DNA from: Gemmatimonadota bacterium
GTDB lineage: Bacteria; Gemmatimonadota; Gemmatimonadetes; Gemmatimonadales; GWC2-71-9
Reading direction: 5' to 3'
DNA length: 56,279 nt
Assembly: GCA_024641735.1 (NCBI GenBank)
Contig: JAHECN010000003.1
Location: 1-56,279, forward strand
The position numbers and the translations under genes are program-made. Positions 41,476 through 49,332 of the stretch are shown piece after piece; within the stretch, counting starts at the first letter, position 1, and each line of letters begins with the position of its first letter. The notes under the pieces were generated by a model. That model worked only from the letters and a program-made list of their open reading frames with translations, did not search any database and was not told the origin of the DNA.

Positions 41476-44400
41476 CAGTTGAACTTCTCCGCCCGCGCGA
41501 CCCACTTTGCCAGGTCCTTCTCCTTCGGATTCAACGGCGTGCCGGGATGGATCAGCGCCACCGGGCAGCGTTCTGCCGCCAGCACCAACTGCTGGAAGGT
41601 GCCGGCCGTTGCATCCTTGATGTAGGCCTGCTTCACGTCGTTGTAGGCGAACATCCGGCTGTTGAGGTTGGTGCACTCGTTGCACGTGGTGCAGTTGGCG
41701 GAATCGATGTACGCCTCAAGGGTGAGGGGTGCGTCGTCCCCGGCCTCAGGCGCAACCGGAGCGGCCGTCGGTGTGGCAACGGGAGCCGATGCCGCCGGTT
41801 CTGGGGCGCTGGGTGGTGTGGCGGCCACGGGTGTCGGAGCAACTGCAGCCTCTGCTATGCCGTGGCCATTGCCAGAGGATGCCGTGGCCGCCGAGGCCGG
41901 CAATGTTGCCAGGAGGTCGGCGATCACGGCACCACCGCCTTGCTTCATCAATCCTTCGACGAGTCGCTTGGCGATTTCCCGTGGATAGTTGGCGCGCATC
42001 GCTGCGAGTGACGCATCGAACTCGGCGCGCAACGTGGCCTCGCGCTGGGCGTACGCGGTGTCCAGATCTCGTGCGACGAGATCGCGAACACTCTCCGACA
42101 CTTCGACGCCCGCGAGCTGCCGCAACTGCGACCAGTACTCGAGTCGCTCCTGCGCCAGAGTTGCCATCGCTGGTGCCACACGCATCCGGCGCAACCGGCG
42201 TTCCCGGGTCACCCCATGAATGAATGCCACCTTCCCCTCACGTTCGTCGAACGGGATGGTGATGTACTCATGGAATGGCACCATCGCATCGTCCCACTGT
42301 TCGGGCGGTACTTCCGTGAAGTGCTGCTTGAATCGCGTCTCAGTGGCCGCCCAATCCGCGATGGTCAGCGGTAACGTCATGGTCTGTTCGGCGCCGTCTT
42401 CGTCGACATACGCGAGGGAGTACTCGGGCCAATCGGTGTCGACTGACGGGTTGCCATCCAGGCTCATGCAGTCGGCGAAGGACGGGCCCCCATCGGGGTC
42501 ATAGCTGAAGAACGGGAAGGCCCGGCTCTCCAACGAGAGGCGCGCCGCGTGCTGTGCCCAGTCGTCGGCGAGGCCGTGCTCCACCGGGCATGGCGTGTAG
42601 ATGTTGAAGATCGCCGGGCGCCGCTTCTGAAGGCCCTTGAGCACGCCGCTGAGCAGGTGGGACGCCGCTGCCTGCGAGGATTGGTGGACGAAGACCCCGC
42701 GGTGTGCGATCGCCAGCAGGCCGAGTTCCTTGCGCACTTCGGTCTTGCCGGACTGCGCCTTGCCGAAGGCCGACATGTCGGCGACCTGTCCCGTGAACCC
42801 GCTGGTGCACGCCTGTCCACCGGTATTGGAATAGACCTGTGTGTCGAGGACGACGACCCGGATCGGCTTTCCGGAGGCGAGGAGTCGTGAGAGGTTCTGG
42901 AAGCCGATGTCGAGCATCGCCCCGTCGCCGCCCATCGCGACAATCGGAGGGCAGAGATGGAATTCGTCATCCGTGAGCTGCTGCCAATCGAGGCGATTGA
43001 GCTCCGGTTCCATCGTGGCCGCGTCATAGCTCCCCTCGGCCAACGCGCGTGCGCGCCGAATGGCGATGAAGCCGTCGGTCATCTTCCGCATGTGCGCTTC
43101 GAAGAGGCCGATCGCGATCGATGGCGAATCCTGGAAGAGGTGGTTCACCCATGGGAAGGGGTACGGGTTGTACGGGTACGTGCTTCCCCAGACGGAGGAA
43201 CAGCCCGTCGAGTTGGCCATACCCAGCGACGCGCGTCCCTTGCCACTCGGTCCCTTGACGTAACGCCACTGCAGGTCCGTGATGGCGCGAAGCGATTCGT
43301 TGAGCAGTGCCAGTTCGGCGCGCTTGGCGTCCGCCATCGGGACTGCGACGGAATCTTTCGAGGCCTCCGCCGCAGCCAGGTCCACACCTGAGGCCACCAG
43401 CGCGCGGGCCTTGGCGTCGAGTGTGGCAATCAGGTCGTCGAGTTCACGAACCTGCGCGGCGACGCGCGGGGCCATCATCGCGTGAATCGCCGACACAATC
43501 AGGTGGACGGTCGTCTTCTCACCGCACCCCATGCAGGCGCCGTCGCCGCCGACCATCGAGCGGTAGGTCTCCTTCTTGAGCAACATCGAGGAGAGAACGC
43601 CAATCCCCTCGCTCATGTCGGCAATGTTGATGAATCGATCATTGGTGTCCGGAAGGTGCTGCCAGACGGCCCAGTTGCGACGCAGTTCCGCGAGGTTGGC
43701 GTCGTCCTGCTTGACGGTGATCAGCGCACCATCCGGGCAGACCTCCACACAGAGGTTGCATCCTTTGCACGCTTCCGGATTGACCGTGATCGACAGCAGG
43801 CCACCACCACCCTTGGACTTCGACTCGTGGGTGTCGAAGAAGGGCCGGGTCCGTGCCAGCGGGAACTCGGCCAATTGGCTCTGAATCACGGCGTGTTCCA
43901 CATCCGTGGCGGCACGACGCTCTGCGTCCCACGACATCTTGGCGGCCACCGCCTGATATCCCTGCGCGAAGGCGTCGGAGACGCTCAGGCTGGAATCCTT
44001 GCCGAGGAGGGTGTGGGTTTCACGCGCCCAGTGCTTGACGATCGGTCGCACCTTCCCGAACGTTGCGCCGTTCGTGGTGCTCCGAATCACCGCGTCGATG
44101 ACTTCTTCGGCGCTGTTCACGACGCCGGGGATCGCCGAGTCGGGACACTGGACCCAGCACTGCGAGCAGCCGGTGCACTTGTCGGCGATGAACGCCGGGA
44201 CCTCAAGGCGCACACCGCTCATGTCTCGCACGCTGCTGGTCACCGCGGGAATGGCGCTGATCGCAGCAAAGGGGTCGGCGATCCCGTCCTCGCCGAGGGT
44301 GCACATGGAGCAGACCTGCTCCCAAAAACGCCCCTCATGCCCGATGCCCTCAGCGGCATCATTGGCGGACATCAGGACCGGCATCTGGGGGACTTCCCCG

Positions 44401-46529
44401 CGCTCGTCGGGGATCTCCGTGCTGGACCCGATCACTTCGTGGAGCTCGTCGTAGCCGCGACGGATGACGCGCAGGTTGTCCTGGACCACCTGGTCGCCAC
44501 GATGCCCGAACTTCTTGGTGAGCTGCTTGGTAATGCCCTTGAAGAGCGCTTCTTCCGACACGCCTTCCTTTTCGCGCAGCGGTGAGGTGCGGAAGAAGGC
44601 GCCCATGAAGGCGGCACCCTGCATCCGGTACCGCAGCTCAGCGTCCGAGGCCTCGCTCATCGCGATCGCGAACGCGTCCAGCACATAGAGGCGGATCTTG
44701 CGATCGATGATCGTGCGGCGCGCCTTGGCCGGCAGCGTCTGCCAGAATTCGTCCGGCGGAAGATCGGACTGGATGACAAAGACGCCATGGTCCGCGAGCC
44801 CGGCGAGCGGGTCACTGTGCCGGAACACATTGGGGTCGGGCGACAGCACGACATCCACGTACTTGAGCTCACAGTTGAGCCGAAGCGGTTCGTGCGCGAG
44901 CACGGCGTAGAAGGTCGTCGGCTGCCCCTTCTTCTCGGAGCCGTACTTCGGATTGGCCTTCACCTGGAGGCCGAAGAGCTCGAACGCCGTCATCGCAACA
45001 TTCTTGCCCATGGTGATGGCACCCCAGCCACCGACCGAATGGATGCGCAGCGCGGTTGAACTTGCCGGAAGCATGTTGACCGGTGCCGCCGGTGTGAGCG
45101 ACAGCTCCGTCAGATGCGGGTAATGATCCACCAACTCTTCTTGCCAGATCTGGAGCTTCGGTGCCCGGGTCGCCTGACGGACGAAGTCGATGCCGAGATA
45201 GAACTGCCGCTGACGTCCGCCGTCCGGCAGCATGTTCTCGACGGCAGCGACGATGTCCCCCGGCTGCAAGTCACGACTGCCAAGGCCGAAGCAACCGCTG
45301 AAGAAGTCGGGCACCTGTTCCGGTCGGAGCGGGCGAACGCCAGCGTGGGCATCCGGAGAGCGGGAATTCTCCACGCCCTGTGCCATCGCCGCGCGAATCT
45401 CCCGAAGCAACGGCGCGTCCACGGCGAGCGGTTGATCGACGCGCTCCAACACGGTGACGCCCTTCTTGCCGGCAAGGAGCGCCGTGAGGACGTCCGCCGG
45501 GAAGGGGCGGAACATGGTCAGGTGGACGACGCCGACTTTCAGCCCGCGAGTCGCCCGGAGATGGTCGGCCACGACTTCCGCGTTGGAGCAGACCGACCCC
45601 TGGCCGAGGATGACATACTCGGCGTCATCGAGGCGATACCCCATCGCTCGGGCGTAGCGCCGACCGGTCAACGCGGCGTACTCTGCAAAGGCGCGTTCCG
45701 ACAGCTCACGAATGTGATCGAAGTAGAAAGGCCGTTGCGCCGCCACGCCCTGTGCGTAGCTGTCCTGATTCTGCACCGTCCCCAGCATGGCCGGGTAGTC
45801 GAGGTCAAACATCTCCGGGATCCGCCGACGCGTGGCACCGAACACCATGCGTTGGGCGGGAGTCGGGGAGTCGATCAGGTCGCTCGGATCCCCGAGGTAC
45901 TCCTTGATCAAGGCAGGCTCGGGAAGGCGCAGCGACTCGATGACGTGACTGGTGAGAAAGCCATCCTGGGCCACCAGCCCGGGATTCAGCGACAACTCAG
46001 CGATGCGGTGTGCGATCAACGTGAGATCCGCGGTCTCCTGCACATCCTTGGCAAAGAGCTGGAAGAATCCGGTATCGTCGACGGCGTGATAGTCATCGTG
46101 CCCGGCGTGCACGTTCAGCGCGTGCTTGGTCATGGCGCGCGCGGCGACGTTGAGCACGTAGGTCAGGCGCTTGCCGACCGCCGCGTAGAGCGACTCGTGC
46201 ATGTACGCGATACCCTGACCGCTCGAGAAGTTGGTCGAACGGAGCCCTGCCATGCTCATGCCCGCGGTGACCGCGGCGGCAGCATGTTCGCCTTCCGGCT
46301 CGAAGAAGAGCAGGCGTCGGCCGAACACGTTTGGGGTGCCCTCGGCGACAGCCGCCGCCCATCCCTCACCCATCTGCGTGGATGGCGTGATCGGATAGGC
46401 GCCGGCGGCTTCGCTGGCGCCGGTCTCCATCGCGACGACCGCGGAACTGCCGTCGAGCGCCACCAGTTTGCCGGGGTACTTCACGGTGGCCGCCTGGGGG
46501 ACCGCGGCTTCCTTCGTCTTGAAAAACAT
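41475..46529 (-). CDS. nifJ: Pyruvate:ferredoxin oxidoreductase, very long, with C-terminal ferredoxin-like domain
   Basis: A 1684-aa homodimeric-type PFOR; usual length is about 1200. It oxidises pyruvate with CoA to acetyl-CoA and CO2 and reduces ferredoxin. In order, it has a pyrimidine-binding domain (AYPITPSTQMGEGWA), a γ domain (GGWGAITMGKNVA), two [4Fe-4S] motifs (CTGCSQCWVQCP and CKGCNLCVEVCP) and a TPP domain (GDGACMGCGEKT, MGGDGAMLDIG). After the core comes a helical stretch, a Pro/Ala-rich linker (about 1544-1605) and a cluster motif Cys1613-x2-Cys-x2-Cys-x35-Cys1655-Pro. The gene shares single bases with rnfB and rnfC, so it is an integral part of the rnf operon. Confidence 0.95.
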   Translation of the reverse strand: MFFKTKEAAVPQAATVKYPGKLVALDGSSAVVAMETGASEAAGAYPITPSTQMGEGWAAAVAEGTPNVFGRRLLFFEPEGEHAAAAVTAGMSMAGLRSTNFSSGQGIAYMHESLYAAVGKRLTYVLNVAARAMTKHALNVHAGHDDYHAVDDTGFFQLFAKDVQETADLTLIAHRIAELSLNPGLVAQDGFLTSHVIESLRLPEPALIKEYLGDPSDLIDSPTPAQRMVFGATRRRIPEMFDLDYPAMLGTVQNQDSYAQGVAAQRPFYFDHIRELSERAFAEYAALTGRRYARAMGYRLDDAEYVILGQGSVCSNAEVVADHLRATRGLKVGVVHLTMFRPFPADVLTALLAGKKGVTVLERVDQPLAVDAPLLREIRAAMAQGVENSRSPDAHAGVRPLRPEQVPDFFSGCFGLGSRDLQPGDIVAAVENMLPDGGRQRQFYLGIDFVRQATRAPKLQIWQEELVDHYPHLTELSLTPAAPVNMLPASSTALRIHSVGGWGAITMGKNVAMTAFELFGLQVKANPKYGSEKKGQPTTFYAVLAHEPLRLNCELKYVDVVLSPDPNVFRHSDPLAGLADHGVFVIQSDLPPDEFWQTLPAKARRTIIDRKIRLYVLDAFAIAMSEASDAELRYRMQGAAFMGAFFRTSPLREKEGVSEEALFKGITKQLTKKFGHRGDQVVQDNLRVIRRGYDELHEVIGSSTEIPDERGEVPQMPVLMSANDAAEGIGHEGRFWEQVCSMCTLGEDGIADPFAAISAIPAVTSSVRDMSGVRLEVPAFIADKCTGCSQCWVQCPDSAIPGVVNSAEEVIDAVIRSTTNGATFGKVRPIVKHWARETHTLLGKDSSLSVSDAFAQGYQAVAAKMSWDAERRAATDVEHAVIQSQLAEFPLARTRPFFDTHESKSKGGGGLLSITVNPEACKGCNLCVEVCPDGALITVKQDDANLAELRRNWAVWQHLPDTNDRFINIADMSEGIGVLSSMLLKKETYRSMVGGDGACMGCGEKTTVHLIVSAIHAMMAPRVAAQVRELDDLIATLDAKARALVASGVDLAAAEASKDSVAVPMADAKRAELALLNESLRAITDLQWRYVKGPSGKGRASLGMANSTGCSSVWGSTYPYNPYPFPWVNHLFQDSPSIAIGLFEAHMRKMTDGFIAIRRARALAEGSYDAATMEPELNRLDWQQLTDDEFHLCPPIVAMGGDGAMLDIGFQNLSRLLASGKPIRVVVLDTQVYSNTGGQACTSGFTGQVADMSAFGKAQSGKTEVRKELGLLAIAHRGVFVHQSSQAAASHLLSGVLKGLQKRRPAIFNIYTPCPVEHGLADDWAQHAARLSLESRAFPFFSYDPDGGPSFADCMSLDGNPSVDTDWPEYSLAYVDEDGAEQTMTLPLTIADWAATETRFKQHFTEVPPEQWDDAMVPFHEYITIPFDEREGKVAFIHGVTRERRLRRMRVAPAMATLAQERLEYWSQLRQLAGVEVSESVRDLVARDLDTAYAQREATLRAEFDASLAAMRANYPREIAKRLVEGLMKQGGGAVIADLLATLPASAATASSGNGHGIAEAAVAPTPVAATPPSAPEPAASAPVATPTAAPVAPEAGDDAPLTLEAYIDSANCTTCNECTNLNSRMFAYNDVKQAYIKDATAGTFQQLVLAAERCPVALIHPGTPLNPKEKDLAKWVARAEKFN

Positions 46530-47359
46530 TATGCTGCCTCCGAGACCGGTGCACGGGTGAACTGTGCGCCGGAGAGCCAAACGATTGCGTTGGTTGGACA
46601 TCGGGCGACGGCGCGGGCATCCGCGAGCGCCGCCAGTTCCTGATTCACGACTGCCACTCCGCTGGCGATGCTGATCAATCCCGGCTCCGCGTCCTGCACG
46701 CACTTGCCGCATGCGGTGCACGCGACCTCGCACTGGGAGAGGATGTCGTCACCGACCATCAGGTTCTTGCACTGCACCAGGAGTGGCTGATCGACGGGGA
46801 GAATGGTGAACAACGTCTTGGGGCATGCCTCCACGCAGTCGCCGCACGCGGTACAGGCCACGGGGTCGACAACCGGGATGCCGTGGGCATTCATGTGGAT
46901 CGCGCCGAAGTCGCAACTGCGCTCGCAGTCGGCGAGACCGAGGCAGCCCCAGGTGCAGCCCTTGCCGCCCCCAGCGACCGCGGCGGCGGCTCCACAGGTC
47001 GCCACGCCACGGTATTCCGCGCGTTGGATCGCCACGTCGGTGCCGCCGGCACAGAGCAGGCGGGCCACCCGTTTCACGGCGACGCCGGCGTCCACCCCGA
47101 GGTAGCCCGCGATCTGGTCGCGCGAGGCCTCGGTGGCCACCGAACATTGGGAGACTTGGATGGTCCCTGCGACTGCCGCCTCCGCGAACGAACGACAGCC
47201 GGGGAGGCCGCATGCACCGCAGTTCGCGCCGGGAAGAATCGACGTGACGACGCCGATGCGGGGGTCCTCCCACACGGTGAGATTGGCGTTGGCGAGTGCG
47301 ATCAGGATGCCGAACGCCAGCCCTACACCACCAAGAATCAGGATCGCGTCGAGCACCAT
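46529..47359 (-). CDS. rnfB: Rnf complex subunit RnfB (ferredoxin-oxidising)
   Basis: A 276-aa polyferredoxin anchored by one N-terminal helix. An N-terminal [4Fe-4S] motif Cys47-x2-Cys50-x4-Cys55-x16-Cys72 is intact. Further sets are 135/139/145/149 and 169/172/175/179, plus 214/217/220 paired with 254. The last set has VQDAEPG where a fourth Cys is normal, and the final motif keeps only one Cys, so one cluster seems to have been lost. RnfB receives electrons from ferredoxin, here probably from the adjacent PFOR. The nifJ ATG lies in its TAA stop. Confidence 0.94.
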   Translation of the reverse strand: MVLDAILILGGVGLAFGILIALANANLTVWEDPRIGVVTSILPGANCGACGLPGCRSFAEAAVAGTIQVSQCSVATEASRDQIAGYLGVDAGVAVKRVARLLCAGGTDVAIQRAEYRGVATCGAAAAVAGGGKGCTWGCLGLADCERSCDFGAIHMNAHGIPVVDPVACTACGDCVEACPKTLFTILPVDQPLLVQCKNLMVGDDILSQCEVACTACGKCVQDAEPGLISIASGVAVVNQELAALADARAVARCPTNAIVWLSGAQFTRAPVSEAA

Positions 47360-47381
47360 GCTCCGCTCCGGTGTTGGCGCG

Positions 47382-48386
47382 TCAGGCGCCGTCCTGAAGC
47401 CCGGTCTGGCCGAGCAACCACTGCGTGACGCGATCGACGGCGTCCTCTGCCCCGATCGCAGGTGTGCCCGTACCGTCGCGTGCCGGGACCGAGAACGGGG
47501 TCCGCGCGAGATCGGTGAGCAGTCGAACATCCTCTGCCATCTGCCACACGCTGATGCCGTCGATCGGCGCCTTGGGTGCCACGGCGTTCGTGCCAATCGA
47601 CAGACGCTGCCACCCTTCGGCGCCGCCACGCGGATCGTGGGTGAAAGTCGTGCACCCTTCCGGCACCATCGCCACGATCGCGGGTCCGTCGAAGGAGGCC
47701 ACCTGATCCAATCCGGCGCCGTCGACGGTCTGCATCACGAAGGTCCCCGGCGTGATGCACCGGGCGAGCGGGGCGGGCGCACAGGGCCCGCTGACGACCA
47801 ACACCAGCTTGGCGCGACCATCGGCGAAGTCGGTGAGGGCACCAGAGTGGAGATCCGCCCCACGCAGGACGATCACGAGCGGCGGGGCAAAGCGTCGTTC
47901 CGCGCGATTCCAGGTGCGGAACTCCGCTGGATCCAGCAGCCGATCGTGGGTCGCGGCGTCGTAGCGTCCGGCGCGAATCAATTCCGCCAACACGATCGCG
48001 CCAAACGCCTGTCCCGCACGCGCCAGTGCCGCGTCGATCGTGGCACCGAGTTTCCGCCCTTCGGTGACTTCGGTGACAAAGAGGTCCGAGGCCTCGCCGT
48101 TGACTGCCTCCAGCGTCTGCACGGCACGATCGAGCATCGCGAGCGATGCCGGATCGCCGGATCCGAGCGGCGGAAAGAGTGTGGCGAAGCGCCCGGCATC
48201 GATGCGACCCGTCGCGAACTCGCCCAGCTCAAACGCCGCACGCGATGCGCGAATGGCGGGGCTGGCATGGTGTGCGTCAAGGAAGCCACTCGCCTGCGTG
48301 AGTGCGCCCTCCACAGCCGCACGAAACTCGGCAATCGGTTGGGCCAGCGCGTCGAGCGCGACGGCGACCCGAGGATCAGACAGCAT
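47382..48386 (-). CDS. Unknown 334-aa protein between korB and rnfB
   Basis: A soluble, Ala-rich protein with no signal peptide, no membrane helix and no cluster-binding motif (Cys only in SGPCAPAPLARC and EGCTTF). The first half is helical; the second half alternates β-strands and loops (PPLVIVLRGADLHSGALTD, KLVLVVSGP, GPAIVAMVPEG). The ATG lies 11 bases inside korB, and rnfB starts 22 bases after its stop, so it is embedded in the electron-transfer operon. It could be a scaffold or assembly factor linking the oxidoreductases with Rnf. No family is recognised. Confidence 0.78.
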   Translation of the reverse strand: MLSDPRVAVALDALAQPIAEFRAAVEGALTQASGFLDAHHASPAIRASRAAFELGEFATGRIDAGRFATLFPPLGSGDPASLAMLDRAVQTLEAVNGEASDLFVTEVTEGRKLGATIDAALARAGQAFGAIVLAELIRAGRYDAATHDRLLDPAEFRTWNRAERRFAPPLVIVLRGADLHSGALTDFADGRAKLVLVVSGPCAPAPLARCITPGTFVMQTVDGAGLDQVASFDGPAIVAMVPEGCTTFTHDPRGGAEGWQRLSIGTNAVAPKAPIDGISVWQMAEDVRLLTDLARTPFSVPARDGTGTPAIGAEDAVDRVTQWLLGQTGLQDGA

Positions 48387-49332
48387 ACTTGTCGAACTCC
48401 TCTTCGAGGCGCGTATTGCGCTCCGTCGGCGTGCGCGGGGTGGTGCGCCGGGTTTCCTCGTATCTCGGCCGGGACGGATCGCGGAAGAAGACGCCGAGAT
48501 GAATTCGGTCGTCGGACTCTGCGTAGTGCCGCGCCGCCGCGAGATCACGGGGGTCGTGATGAATTTGAGTCTTGTAGATCTTCTCGATCTCCGGCACGAT
48601 GACGCCGTCATCGTGCACCAGCAGCGCGATCTGTGAGGGATCGCGCACAGCAGAGGCAAAGATCTCGGGTGTAAACACCGGGCAGCGCTGGAGAATCCGG
48701 ACGAAGCTGGTTCCCTTGTGCTGGTAGGCCGCCCGGAGGGTGGCATACAAGTGTGCCGGGACCCACTCCGCGGTCTGCGCCACAAACGACGCATTGGTCA
48801 CCCCGAGGGAGACCGACAACGGATTCATCGCCGGGAGGTAGCTCCCGCGGGGCTGGGTGTTGCTCACCGTGCCCTGCGGAGTCGTCGGCGACGTCTGCTT
48901 CTTGGTCAATCCGTAGATGGCGTTGTCGAGCATCATCACCGTGAGGTCGACATTGTATCGCAGCGCGTGAATCCAGTGCGCGGCGCCGATCGAGGTGCAG
49001 TCGCCATCACCCATGACCGTGAACACGCTCAGTTCCGGCCGATGCAACTTGATGCCGGTGGACACCGGCAACGCCCGGCCGTGAATGCCGTGGAAGCCAT
49101 AAGTCTTCAGATAGTGCGGGAACCGGCTGGAACAGCCGATGCCGGAGACGAAGACGGTCTGTTCCGGTACCAGTTGTTCGGCGGCGAGGAGCCGCTGCAC
49201 CGCCGTCAGGATGCCGTGGTCACCACAGCCGGCACACCACCGGGCCCGCGCGCCTTCGTAACTGTCCATCCCGTAGGGCTCGTCGCTCCCTTTCCGCTGG
49301 ATGACATGGAGCAGTTCGCAGGAGAGACTCAT
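48376..49332 (-). CDS. korB: 2-oxoacid:ferredoxin oxidoreductase β subunit
   Basis: A 318-aa TPP-binding subunit. RWCAGCGDHGILTAV and the TPP/Mg motif GDGDCTSIGAAHWIHALRYN identify it, with YGLTKKQTSPTTP following. No separate δ-ferredoxin subunit is encoded. It pairs with the fused γ/α subunit just upstream (four-base overlap). It probably oxidises 2-oxoglutarate or another 2-oxoacid to the CoA ester with reduction of ferredoxin; the substrate cannot be fixed from sequence. Confidence 0.93.
   Translation of the reverse strand: MSLSCELLHVIQRKGSDEPYGMDSYEGARARWCAGCGDHGILTAVQRLLAAEQLVPEQTVFVSGIGCSSRFPHYLKTYGFHGIHGRALPVSTGIKLHRPELSVFTVMGDGDCTSIGAAHWIHALRYNVDLTVMMLDNAIYGLTKKQTSPTTPQGTVSNTQPRGSYLPAMNPLSVSLGVTNASFVAQTAEWVPAHLYATLRAAYQHKGTSFVRILQRCPVFTPEIFASAVRDPSQIALLVHDDGVIVPEIEKIYKTQIHHDPRDLAAARHYAESDDRIHLGVFFRDPSRPRYEETRRTTPRTPTERNTRLEEEFDKYAV

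Noticed and set aside
45114-46643. 509-codon open frame on the plus strand opposite nifJ
   Set aside because: No conserved motif; it is a shadow of the PFOR N-terminal domains.
36164-47359. Na+-translocating NQR instead of Rnf
   Set aside because: RnfB with its ferredoxin clusters and a short RnfC are present, and there is no NqrF or NqrA.
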